Source: Artemia franciscana (Eukaryota; Arthropoda; Branchiopoda; Anostraca; Artemiidae). Taken from it: a stretch of 64,000 nt of DNA. Positions within the stretch are counted from its first letter, which is position 1, and each line of letters starts with the position of its first letter. A program made the translations under genes and the position numbers. The stretch spans positions 20,680,654-20,744,653 of the forward strand of contig NC_088864.1 in NCBI RefSeq assembly GCF_032884065.1. Direction: 5' to 3'. Under the pieces are notes generated by a model, which saw nothing but the letters and a program-made list of their open reading frames with translations, searched no databases and was not told the origin of the DNA. Below are positions 33,110-43,003 of this stretch, piece after piece.

Positions 33110-34100
33110 TTAGGACAGGGGCTGGCTGGTCTCCAATCACTTATGACTTTAGGAGAAGGACTAGAGCTCTCAAAGAATGGCCGCATCTTTGCCAATAACA
33201 AATATTGTCTGTAAGCAATTGACAAACTGCAAAACTTACGGCCCTTTCCCTAAGGGCTGCGGGGGTCTTTTCCTCCCCAGAAGTATATTTATTGGACCTT
33301 TCAATTAGTATCAACCAAATGGCTATCTTAAAATTTTGTTCCAATGTCTTTGGTGGAAAAGGGGACGGGGAAAGAGCACTAGTTACCCTTCATTCTCTTT
33401 GGTCACTAAAAGACCGTTAAACTTTTAATTTTTGTTCAAATATCTCTTCTGATCTTCAAGGATTCTCGGTTTGACATGGCCAGCATTTGGGGAGTCATAT
33501 TATAAGTTTAACTCAATTTAAATAAATACAGAATTAGTTCTAAGGGAGAGACGATGGGAGCGTAAAGGTAGAAATTGATATATAATCCCGAGAGCCCTAT
33601 CCATAACTTTTGTTTGGGCATAGGGGAGAGGAATTTTTTTGGGAGGAGGGGGAGAGATACAAAAAACTTTAAACAACTGATCAAATTGTCTTTTTATGCA
33701 TTTTTATTACGTTTTACAAGTCGGGCAAAGATTTCCGCCCCTCAATGAATCTTTCGGTAAATAAATAATTAGTTCTAAGAAGAGGTGGGGGGACGGTAGA
33801 AATTGATATTTAACCCCTCTTGATTTCTGGAAATATTTCTTGTCTATGCTGTTATTATTAAAGTAAAGAGCAACAAGAAACCCCAAGAGGAGCAGAATTT
33901 ACTCCGTGTATGAGGTGGACTGCCCCTTTCTCTTCCCCACCTCCGTCTCATGTTCGTAGAAACTTCGGAGGATGTGCATTCGATCCAAAATTGAGAGTTT
34001 TCGTCCTTTCTTTATAAGTGGAAAGCGAAAACATCTCATCGATATATTGAGGTACCTATTTTGTACTTTCTCTTTGCCTGCTCAATTTCGCGTGTTGAGG
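33110..34100 (-). repeat. Family 3-related repeat, copy G1
   Basis: 33110-33460 holds a family 3 unit in minus orientation (CTCCAATCACTTATGACTTTAG, CTTACGGCCCTTTCCCTAAGGGC, ACCAAATGGCTATCTTAAAATTTTG). 33515-34100 holds a segment shared with 54600-54960 (ATACAGAATTAGTTCTAAGGGAGAGACGA, ATTGATATATAATCCCGAGAG, AAAATTGAGAGTTTTCGTCC). Confidence 0.6.
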
Positions 34101-34429
34101 AATTTTCCCTGGATGGGAGTGTATTTCCCGGGGAAGGGACGCCTAGACCCATATGTTACACGATTAAATAATGTTTCGATTAAAAATGCTCCTTTTCTTT
34201 GCAGACTAAAAATTTAAACTCAAGTAGGGCTTTAATGCCAAAAATATAAATATCTAGATTCTAGATATTATATTTTGCCCCCCCCCCCGATGAAAAAATT
34301 TCCTCGGTATTCTCATTGATTCCCGGTATTCTGGAATTTTCATTCAGAAAAAAAAAAAATTTTCCTCTCCCTAGATTTTGAAAAATGCATTTTGGCCTAC
34401 CCATCCCCTAAATTTTCATTGATTGGCCT

Positions 34430-34700
34430 CATTATATTTGCTGCAGTTTTACTCATTCTGAAACATTAAACAGTTACTTTAAATATTTGATTGACCAGTG
34501 TTTGGCTAAACGCTTGAATTCTAATTTCGACCTATTTATGTGTGACAAGGTCAAACACAAGCTGTTAACCTAGTTTCATTAGTCTGATATGCAGTAGATT
34601 TTTATCCATACTTTGTTTCTATTAAACCCATCACTTCAAGTTGATGTAATTAATTAATAGATAATTCATTGATTTGTCAGTTCAAGATCCTTTCAAGAAA
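34430..34700 (+). repeat. Old dispersed repeat, copy J1
   Basis: CTGCAGTTTTACTCATTCTGAAAC, TACTTTAAATATTTGATTGACCAG and GTGTGACAAGGTCAAACAC match diverged copies at 54010-54180 and, more weakly, 56160-56300. A perfect palindrome AATATCTAGATTCTAGATATT lies just upstream at 34249-34269. Confidence 0.45.
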
Positions 34701-34839
34701 CTAAACATAAGGAACGTAGGAAAAAGAATAAAACTCTAGTCTCTCAGAAATCTAAATTAATCTAAATAAGCATTCTTTTGAGATGATGCATATTTCTATC
34801 TTATTAAGATGCCTAAAATGCAGGGGCGTAGCTACACCA

Positions 34840-35152
34840 TCAAATAGTTCGTGGTAACGAACTGTAGTAAGCAGTGACCCGGCTCAATAGTAACCAAAAA
34901 CTGAAAAATTGGAATTTTGATACCAATAGCTACATCAAAAGAATTGTTATTATATGCATCAAAAGTTACGAGCCTGAGAAAATTTGTCTCATTTTTGAAA
35001 AAAGGGAAAACATCCCCTAAAAGTCATAGAATCTTAACGAAAATCACATTATCAGATTCAGCGTATCAGAGAATCCATTTGTAGAAGTTTCAAGCTCCTA
35101 TATACAAAAAGGTGGAGTTTTTTATTTTTTGCCAGAAGACAGATCACGGATG
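34840..35152 (+). mobile_element. Family 1 copy 4, first segment (split element)
   Basis: Begins TCAAATAGTTCGTGGTAACG and follows the family 1 body up to AGATCACGGATG. There it is interrupted by the LINE/12S insertion. The body resumes at 42965 with the same 12 bp and GTGTTTATTTG, and again at 44669 after a second nested element. It ends with a hairpin at 45973. Confidence 0.8.
35141..35152. repeat. Target-site duplication, left copy
   Basis: AGATCACGGATG occurs here and again at 42965-42976. Uninterrupted family 1 copies contain one such stretch (for example CAGATCACGGATGGGTG near 50201). The two copies therefore mark the ends of a single retrotransposition event. Confidence 0.8.
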
Positions 35153-35322
35153 AATGAATGAAGGAATTTATTTAGTGATTTGTCTCACAAAGAGTATTTC
35201 ACTTTCTATTTCAAAGCTAAACACTATGGAAAATTCAAGAAAAAAAAATAAAAGCACCATAATTCTTTTACCACATATAGATATAAAACACACGAAACAT
35301 ATGAGTTCTAAATTCCATGATT

Positions 35323-36002
35323 CTAAAAATCTAGGCGACCAATTTTGTTGATAAAATTCATGAATAAACGACGTACATCTTTCATATGCCACGCCAAGTT
35401 TAGATCAAATGGGAAGCTTATACTATAAAAACTTAAATTTACTTGTAATGAAAATCTAGCTGGTATGTACAAGGGACAATCAAAAACGACATGATCTATA
35501 GTTTCTTCTTTACCACAGACCCAAAAAGGTGAATCAATGTTCTTAATTTTACATAAAAACTTAATCAAGAATGACATGTAATAACTTGTGTAAACTTAAA
35601 AAATGGGGTTATCTTTGCTGCTGCATTAAAATCATTGACTGTTTTAAAAAAATGTTTTGCTCACGGCATGGCTGCGATTTTGAAGGTTGAAAACCATCGA
35701 GATTAAATTATATCATGTAATTTTTTCCTGTCAAAATTAATAAATTGGTCACTTTTATTTTCACAATTCGTAAATAATAATAATGCTTCGTCGTCTATAA
35801 AAACATTATGCATATTTGAACTAAAACAAATGCCAGAATGCCTATTTTCTTGACTAGGCCAATAATTTGGTCTACCTTTTTTAAAATATCTGCTCAAAGA
35901 TACTTCAATTGCACGTTGATCGAGAGGAAGACATCCAGCGACAGCTGTCACTGTATCTGTTTTCGCAGATCGGGAACCTTTTGAAATGGCAATCATTGAC
36001 AT
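35323..36002 (-). pseudogene. R1-like LINE ORF2, C-terminal part
   Basis: Frames on the minus strand give TDTVTAVAGCLPLDQRAIEV (near 35900-35960), the region after the reverse transcriptase fingers and palm in R1-like proteins. Then come ITCHS and, after a frameshift, WVCGKEETIDHVVFDCPLY (35465-35525), the terminal Cys-His box with its first cysteine changed. No RNase H domain is apparent. Stops near 35700 and 35630 break it. Confidence 0.75.
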
Positions 36003-37045
36003 TCTTTGTACGGATCTTAGTGTATTTTGAATATTTTTTTTTTCTTTACGGCTACTACCTATACAGACGCGTTGTATAGTATAGTGCTTTCAATCACACC
36101 TTTATATAATTTTCTGTTGTTGCATGTTGTTTTTGCTGCTGACATAAGTCGCAAGGAATACTGCTTAGCTGCATTAACTCTGGTAGTGAAATGTTCGCTC
36201 CACGACAGCTTTCGATCCAAAATAACACCGAGGTACCTGACTTTTTCTTCAATTTCTACACAGGTACGTTAGCGTTATTTAGGATACTTTATGTTTTCCT
36301 GTGAATAACAGCACTTCTGTTTTATTTTCATCAAACTTTTGCTTATTATTGTCTTATTGTTTTGCTTATTGCAATATGAATGAGTTTCTGGGGAGTATCT
36401 GCAGAAATTGTAGCACAGATGTCATCGGTATAAGCCTGTACTGCACAATATCTCCCGAAATCAAAACGCAGTAGGTAATCTACATTAATTAACCAAAAAA
36501 GGGGATAAAATCCCACCCTGAGGACAGGATTCTTCTAAAAACGTGTTGAAAAAATCAGAACTATTGCTATAAATAACACACCTATCTCCCAAATGACTTT
36601 CAATAATCTTCATCAACGATAAATCATAACCTTTTTTCAACCAGTTTATACAAAATTCCAGGGTGCCATGCGTTGTCAAAGGCAACTTTAATATCAAAAA
36701 ATAAACTTAATGTGTAACACTTTGAATTTTGATCATTTTCAACTATCGTTACCAGTTTATCTAAAGCGTCTATTGCTGATCTACTTTAAACAAATCCAAA
36801 CTGTTCATTTTTGATACCCATCCACTCTCAAGGTTTGTTTCAAAAACTCTATTCAGTATTATTTTCTCTAAAAATTTTCCAAGGTGTGACAAAAGGTTAA
36901 TAGGCCTATACGATGAAGATATGCCATCGTTTGATTTTTCCTCTTTTTAAAAGAACGATTATATTCGCCTCTTTCCACCCTCTTGGAAAATACTTCAATG
37001 ACAAACATGCATTATAACAGTTCTTCGCGGTCTGAGACCCGTCAC
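36003..37045 (-). pseudogene. R1-like LINE reverse transcriptase domain
   Basis: Minus-strand translation includes VAFDNAWHPGILYKLV in two frames, CPQGGILSPF (about 36498-36527) and the catalytic AYTDD (36421-36435). The order and spacing match motifs A, B and C of a reverse transcriptase. Several frameshifts and stops are present, so it is inactive. The N-terminal side is displaced by the family 2 insertion and resumes at 38690. Confidence 0.8.
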
Positions 37046-37049
37046 TTTT

Positions 37050-38681
37050 TATGGCACTTGGTATTAACCAAGTGACATATAGCAGTCGCCAATTCTGTCG
37101 GTCTGTCTGTCGGTCTGTCCCGGTTTTGCTACTTTAGGCACTTCCAGGTAAGCTAGGACGATGAAATTTGGCAAGCGTATCAGGGACCGAACCAGATTAA
37201 ATTAGAAATAGTCGTTTTCCCGATTTGACCATCTGGGGGGGGGGGGGAATGGGCCGGTTAATTCGGAAAAATAGAAAAAATGAAGTATTTTTAACTTATG
37301 AGCGGGTGATTGGATCTTAATGAAATTTGATGTTTGGAATGATATTGTGTCTCAGAGCTCTTATTTTAAATCCCGACTGGGTCTGATGACATTGGGGGGA
37401 GTTGGAGGGGGGAAACCTAAAATCTTGGAAAACACTTAGAGTAGAGGGATCGGGATGAAACTTGATGGGAAAAATAAGCGCAAGTCCCAGATACATGATT
37501 GACATAATCGGAACTTATTTGCTCTCTTTGGGGTAGTTGGGAGGGGGGGAGTAAGTCTTAAAAATTAGAAAAATGAGGTATTTTCAACTTACGAACGGGT
37601 GATCGGATCTCAATGAAATTTGATGTTTAGAAGGATATCGTGTCTTAGAGCTCTTATTTTAAATCCCGACCGGATCTGGTGATGGGGGCGGGGAGTTGGG
37701 AGGGGGAAACCTAAAACTTGGAAAACACTTAGAGTGGAGGGATCGGGATGAAACATGGTGGGAAAAATAAACACAAGTCCTAGATAGATGATTGACATAA
37801 ACGGAACGGATCCGCTCTCTTTTGGGTAGTTGGGGGGGGGGGGGGTTAATTCTGAAAAATTAGAAAAAATGAGGTATTTTTAACTTACGAATGGGTGATT
37901 GGATCTCCATGAAATTTGATTTTTAGAAGGATATCGTGGCTCAAAGCTCTTATTTTAAATCCTGACCGGATCTGGTGACATTGGGGGAAGTTTGGGGTGG
38001 GGAGACCTAAAATGATGGGAAACCCTTAGATTGGAAGGATTGGGATGAAACTTGGTTGGAAAAATAAGCAAAAGTCTTGCATACGTAATTTACATAATTG
38101 GAACGGATCCGCTCAATTGCGGGGGGGGGGGGGGTAATTCTGAAAAATAAGAAAAATAACGTATTTTTAACTTACGAAGGAGTGATCGGATCTTCATGAA
38201 ACTTCATATTTAGAAGGACCTCGTAACTCTGATATCTTATTTTAAATCTCAACCGGATCAAACGTAATTGGGGGGGGGGCAGTTGGGGGGGACCGGAAAT
38301 CTTAGAAAATACTTAAAGCGGTGAGATCAGGATGAAACTGGATGGGAAGAATAGAAACCTGTCTAAGATACGCGACTGACATAACTGGACCGGATCTGCT
38401 CTCTTTGGTGGAATTGGGAGGGGGGAGGTAATTTTGAAAATTGAGGTATTTGTAACTTACGAAAGGGTGACCAGATCTTAATGAAATTTGATATTTAGAA
38501 GGATCTTGTGCTATAAAGTTTAACTTTAGGTTCTGACCTTCTCACAAGTGCCAAATGAGCTCTTGGCTCTTGGCTCTTCCGACCTCGTCCAAATGAGCTC
38601 TTGGCTCTTCCGACCTCGTACCATATGAGCTCTCGGCTCTTCCGACCTCGTCACAAGTGCCATATGAGCTCTTAGCTCTTG
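37050..38681 (+). mobile_element. Family 2 element, copy 2, inserted in the LINE
   Basis: Starts TATGGCACTTG (37050-37060) and has the exact inverse CAAGTGCCATA at 38654-38664. The leader contains the hairpin CACTTGGTATTAACCAAGTG. Five units of about 285-295 bp follow (TTAACTTACGAACGGGTGAT-type phrases at about 37293, 37586, 37881, 38169 and 38454). Near the end, a phrase close to GAGCTCTTGGCTCTTCCGAC recurs three to four times. It splits the LINE open frames, so it arrived later. Confidence 0.75.
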
Positions 38682-38689
38682 TTTGTATA

Positions 38690-39110
38690 TAAATAGGTAA
38701 TACAGGGGTAGGCTTTGAGCTACAAACTTTATGAATAGTATTCCAAGGATTTACACTGGCCTGTTCGGCACAAAATCGTTTCCAATCATCAAATTTTGCT
38801 TTTTTGATTGCGTTTCCATAATGTTTTTTTTGCATTTTCACTTCTAGTTCGGGACTTCAAATTTTTTGTAAGCCCTATCTGCTCTACGATTATTTCTACG
38901 GAGTTGGGTTAGGTCATAATTCCACCATCGTTTATAATCAGGTAATTTACAATAGCTCTTTCTGGGGTTTGAACTTTCAGGGTATTTTTGTGTTAAATTT
39001 GTCAGGTTGGAAACTATAACGTCTATGTTTTCCCGTGAACAAACGGGCAAACTGTAAATACTATCCATATCTTGTAATAATACTGTGCTAAAAATATTCC
39101 AATCAGTCTT
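38690..39110 (-). pseudogene. R1-like LINE, region between endonuclease and RT
   Basis: Minus-strand frames give YKRWWNYDLTQLRRNNRRADRAYKK and, after a break, KKAKFDDWKRFCAEQASVNPWNTIHKV. The WWN...LRR...R..RAYK and W..FC......NPW patterns are typical of the stretch between endonuclease and reverse transcriptase in R1-like LINEs. Confidence 0.75.
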
Positions 39111-39115
39111 TTTAA

Positions 39116-40340
39116 AATCAAATAAAAAAACAAGTTTTTTTTAACTGAAAGTAAGGAGCGACATGAAAACTTAAGACAAACAGAAATTGCTCCGTAAATG
39201 AAAGGGACTGTTCCCTCCTCAAGGCCCCGCTCTTTACGCTAAAGTTTGACTTTTTCTCTCAACTCCACTTTTAAAACAGTAAAAAACCTTAGCGTAAAGA
39301 GCGGGGCGTTGAGGAGGGAACAGCACCTTTCATATACGGAGCAATTTCTGTTCGTTTTAAGTTTTAATGTCGCTCCTTACTTTCAGTTAAAAAAAAAACT
39401 TGTTTTTTTATGTCGTTTTAATGTCGCTCCTTACTTTCAGTTAAAAAACCTGTTTTTTTATTTAATTACTTAACGTTTTTGAATTAATGCATGTTTTGAT
39501 TTTAGCTCTCCGCACATGAATAATTAAAACGAAATTTGAATATAAATTTATTTTTTTGGCTAAATGGCTTCCTCATAGGTTCGATCGGACGATTTTGAGA
39601 AAAAAGGAGCGGGGGAGTAGGCCTAGATACCCTCCAATTTTTTGGTTCCAACTTAACTTATGAATCAACTTACTTAACGAACTTCGAAATTCGTATGTTT
39701 TTATTACCTATATGAGGGGGTTCACCCCCTCGTCAATATCTCGCTCTTTAAACTAAAGCTTAAATTTTGTCCCAATTCCTTAAGAATGACCCCTGAGTCA
39801 CAAAGGCCGTAGATTAAATAGTTGAAATTAATAAAATTACTTTAGCGTAAAGAGCAAGGTATTAAGAGGAGGCGAACCCCTCATATGCGTAATAATTTCT
39901 GTTCGTTTTAAGTTTTAATGTTGCTCCTCACTTTCAGTTGAATTAACTTTTTCATATTTCTTTTTCATTGCTCTTTTAAATAATGCAAAAAAATCCTGCG
40001 TCCCCTTCATGTAAATTCATTTCCCCTATGACAAATCCTTCCATGGAATCTGTCTTGTGGCAAAAAATACAAAATTCCACATTTTTATATATAGTAGCTT
40101 GAAACTTCTACTGTAGGGTTCTCTGATACGCTGAATCTGATGGTGTGATTTTCGTTAAAATTGTATGACTTTCAAGGGGTGTTTCTTCTTTTTTTCTAAA
40201 ATATGGTAAATTTTCTCAGGCTTAAACTTATATATTTAAAATCAGCATTAAAATGCGATTCTTTTGATGTAACTGTTGGTATAAAAAATCCGTTTTTTAG
40301 AGTTTCGGTTACTATTGAGCCGGGTCGCTCCTTACTGATT
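39116..40340 (-). mobile_element. Family 1 composite, reverse copy inserted in the LINE
   Basis: In reverse order: terminal hairpin (39116-39410), a partly duplicated arm (39411-39470), the spacer and small palindrome (39470-39930), and a shortened body (39935-40337). It ends GGGTCGCTCCTTAC, the complement of the family 1 start but lacking the outermost palindrome. The shared module in the middle of the body is deleted near 40050. Confidence 0.75.
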
Positions 40341-40344
40341 ATTA

Positions 40345-41079
40345 CTGATACTTACTAATTATAGCGAACAGGACCCGAATTATGTTGAAACTCAGCTTCT
40401 CCGAAATTGAGTGAGAACGTGATATAACTAAGATCGGATAGTGAGGGGTAGTTCAATACACTCCTATCATACAGTTTTGGCAATAGTTGAGATCCTAATA
40501 CGGTGATATCTGGACTGGTACTACCCGTACGTCTATACGTAGCAACAGAAGGATTATTTATCACGACCAAATTATTACAGACTAATTGTTCCATATCTCT
40601 ACCCCTTTTATCGGCACTGTTAACTTCCGGCCACAAGGGGCTGTGCGTATTGATGTCAGCACCAATTACTAAAGATGAACGGTTCTTCAACTTGTCAATT
40701 GATGAAACGCTGTCACAGGGGGAGGCTCCTGACGGAGTACAATAAGCAGAACACAGTTATTTTTTGCTTCTAAAATATATCGTCGCAATAACAAATACAT
40801 TTGAAGATAACTGGGCACAAATATCAGATTTTTCTTAAAAAATATAGCGGTACTAAAAAAAAAACTTTTTAGCTAAATCTATATTTTATCGTAGCATATA
40901 TAATTAATAGGCACAGAAGTAACTTTGGACTGCTTATTGACATATGTTTCTTGGATTAGCACCACATTGGGGTCCATTTCATCGATGATATTATATAATT
41001 CTATAAGTGCTGCATATGAATGTTGCAGATTTATCTGCAAGAACTTCAAACGGACTGTTGTCGAAAGAGTGTTAGTCAT
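40345..41079 (-). pseudogene. R1-like LINE AP endonuclease domain
   Basis: LKFLQINLQHSYAALIEL and VVLIQETYV (41079-40900) are the N-terminal endonuclease motifs (the N and E active-site region). GADINTHSPLWPE, RGRDMEQL and TGSTSPDIT (40690-40500) follow, with an SDLSYITF stretch in place of the usual SDH motif. A frameshifted stretch lies between about 40690 and 40880. Confidence 0.8.
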
Positions 41080-41178
41080 GAGAATAGTCTATGCGGTTTT
41101 GCAAAATCTCTTTTAATTTTTAAGCAGTGGGATATTTTTTTATATCATAGAATGCATGGTTATCCACTTTCAAACCTT

Positions 41179-42172
41179 TCACGTGACAAGAATGACAGTA
41201 TGGACGAGTTGAATCGTATGTTCCGTACTCGTGGTTCCCCATACAATTGGAACAAACAGTAGTTCATTTACATTTGGCACCTTATGTCCATATAAGCAGC
41301 ACTTACCACATCTCTGCAAATCTATATAATCAGTACAATCATTTATCATAAAACCGGTTTTGACACCTCTTTGATTTTTTATTTTATTCCTTATCTTCGG
41401 AGAAACTTCTAGCACTACGTCGGACGAGTCTTCGCTTTTTCGAAGCAATGTAATTACTTTGGAAAATTCTCCTTGACTTTCCAGTTCGGCTATATTTGGG
41501 TTGCTATTTAAAAGACAGGTTCTTACTTGTTCAATATCTTTTGACCAAGAAAGATTTCTGACTATCATCCTTGGTCTTTTCTTTATTGGTTGCTTGGGGT
41601 TATATCTGGTCAATCCCGATTTCCCTCAAGTACTTGAACTGCGTTTTTTGCATCCTCTTGCGGGGACAGTTCAAGAATTATATCTCAGTTCCTTCCAGGC
41701 ATAGCGTTCATAACAGAAAAGTTTTTTCCACTATCCTGGATCTTTTATCCCAGGTCAGAAACAATTTTTCTTAACTCACATTTCGCAACTCTTTTTTCCA
41801 CGATGGTTTTGACTGGTATTACATCTCAGGGGCTCAAGGATGACCGAATGCTTCTCTGAACCTTCAACAGTGCTCGTATATCAAGTGATATGCGATATTG
41901 GTGCAATGGGTTATGAGACAGGAATGGGATTTGATAAGTAGGTTCTCTTTCTCTAACCTTAAAATGTCTGAAAGTCTGTCATTATCTCTTCGCAGTAATG
42001 TTGGATTCTCTTCTATTAAAAAAGTGTAAAGTTCACCGATCCTATCACAGGCAATGGAAGCATTTCTTTTACCACCACTGACTCTGTGCTCTTTGATTGC
42101 CTCTTTCAGGTAGGCACGCAATTTAGACACATTTTTTTCTTGAGTAAATGTAATTTCATCTGGGTCAGCCAT
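41179..42172 (-). pseudogene. R1-like LINE ORF1 (Gag-like, CCHC knuckles)
   Basis: Begins ATG at 42172 (MADPDEITFTQEKNVSK) with GGAAGT before it. The N-terminal helical part is followed by a frameshifted middle, then an RNA-binding-like region and zinc-knuckle remains (RCGKCCLYGH at about 41290-41320, then in another frame CSNCMGNHEYG and CHSCHVKGL). One knuckle has lost its last cysteine through a frameshift. The product would have bound element RNA. Confidence 0.7.
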
Positions 42173-42333
42173 ACTTCCAACGGTCGTCTTAATTTCTAAA
42201 GATACGAACTACAACCGGTTTTCTGCAAATGCAATCCGAAGGGTCAGCTCCAAGCTCCAACGGTGTTAGGCGGACCCGGCTCGACACAAAAACCCAAGGA
42301 GCAATAGATAGGTTTCACAGCGTTTTTTATAAA

Positions 42334-42344
42334 CCCCCCCCCCC
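42334..42344. repeat. C11 tract at the LINE-12S junction
   Basis: Eleven consecutive C on the plus strand (G11 in the sense of the LINE) sit exactly between the LINE 5'UTR and the mitochondrial sequence. They could be untemplated additions at a template switch, or a later slippage tract. Confidence 0.8.
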
Positions 42345-42964
42345 ATAAGAGAGCGACGGGCGATGTGTACATTTCTCAGAGCCTCCTTCAGGTCGACAGC
42401 CTTATTTCTAAATCCACCTTCTTCTCCATGATAAGATGGAAATTCCGTATAAGTTCTTATTGTAACCCACCTTCTCCCGAACATAAGCTACACCTTGATC
42501 CGATTTGTTAGCCTAGGTAATTGAGAGGAATTATTTGTTTAATCCCCTAAACGACGGTATATAAGCTGTTTGACAAGAACGGGTTGATTGTTTCGTGGAT
42601 TGTCGTTTACGGGGCAGGTTCCTCTAGTAAATTTAGAAACCCCCAAATTCTTTAGGTTTAGATAATACTACCCAGGTTAATTAAGAATGAACTAATAGGG
42701 TATCTAATCCTAGTTGTTTGAACATACAAAAAGTGCTTTACTCAAAGAGATAGAGCATGAATACAGATTTCACTCTTATTAATCTAAAATATGCTTGTGC
42801 CAAAGCTCCTCTGTTCACCTAAAATATTTGCTCTAGGGCCTTGTATGACCGCGGATGCTGGCACAAAGTGGTCCCCCTATCTTTTCATTCGCTATTTATG
42901 TCTTCATTCGCTATATATTAAACGTCTTTCACATTTAAGTCATCGAGATCATTTGAAAGCTCAA
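42345..42964 (-). rRNA. Mitochondrial 12S rRNA fragment (nuclear copy)
   Basis: On the minus strand the universal small-subunit landmarks occur in the right order: GTGCCAGCATCCGCGGT (42864-42848), AACTAGGATTAGATACCC (42715-42698), AAACTTAAAGAATTTGGCGG-like and CAGAGGAACCTG-like strings around 42660-42610, TATATACCGTCGTT (about 42565-42552), and GTACACATCGCCCGTCGCTC (42370-42351) near the 3' end. The first about 100 bp at the right (42865-42964) are presumed 12S without a landmark. The copy is truncated at its 5' end. As a nuclear insert it is not expected to function. It shares orientation with the adjoining LINE. Confidence 0.9.
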
Positions 42965-43003
42965 AGATCACGGATGTGTGTTTATTTGTTTTTTTGTTTG
43001 TTT
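42965..43003 (+). mobile_element. Family 1 copy 4, second segment with right target-site duplication
   Basis: AGATCACGGATG (42965-42976) repeats the 12 bp at 35141-35152. TGTGTTTATTTGTTTTTTTG continues the family 1 body until a new family 1 element starts at 43004. Confidence 0.75.

Larger units (their letters stand above)
35153..42333 (-). mobile_element. R1-like LINE, interrupted by two later insertions
   Basis: Minus-strand non-LTR retrotransposon reading right to left: 5'UTR (about 42172-42333), ORF1 with CCHC knuckles, AP-type endonuclease, reverse transcriptase and a C-terminal Cys-His motif, ending in a (TGAA)n-type tail at 35153-35165. It is broken by the reverse family 1 element at 39116-40340 and the family 2 element at 37050-38681. 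The remaining LINE sequence totals about 4.3 kb. Multiple frameshifts and stops show it is dead. Assignment to the R1 group rests on the CPQGGILSP motif, an AGCLPLD stretch after the palm and the C-terminal C..EETIDHVVFDC motif. Confidence 0.8.

Noticed and set aside
42345-42964. 12S segment as a real ribosomal RNA gene or as contamination by mitochondrial DNA
   Set aside because: It is joined to a LINE and to a family 1 element with target-site duplications, so it is a nuclear insert and cannot be a mitochondrial contig.
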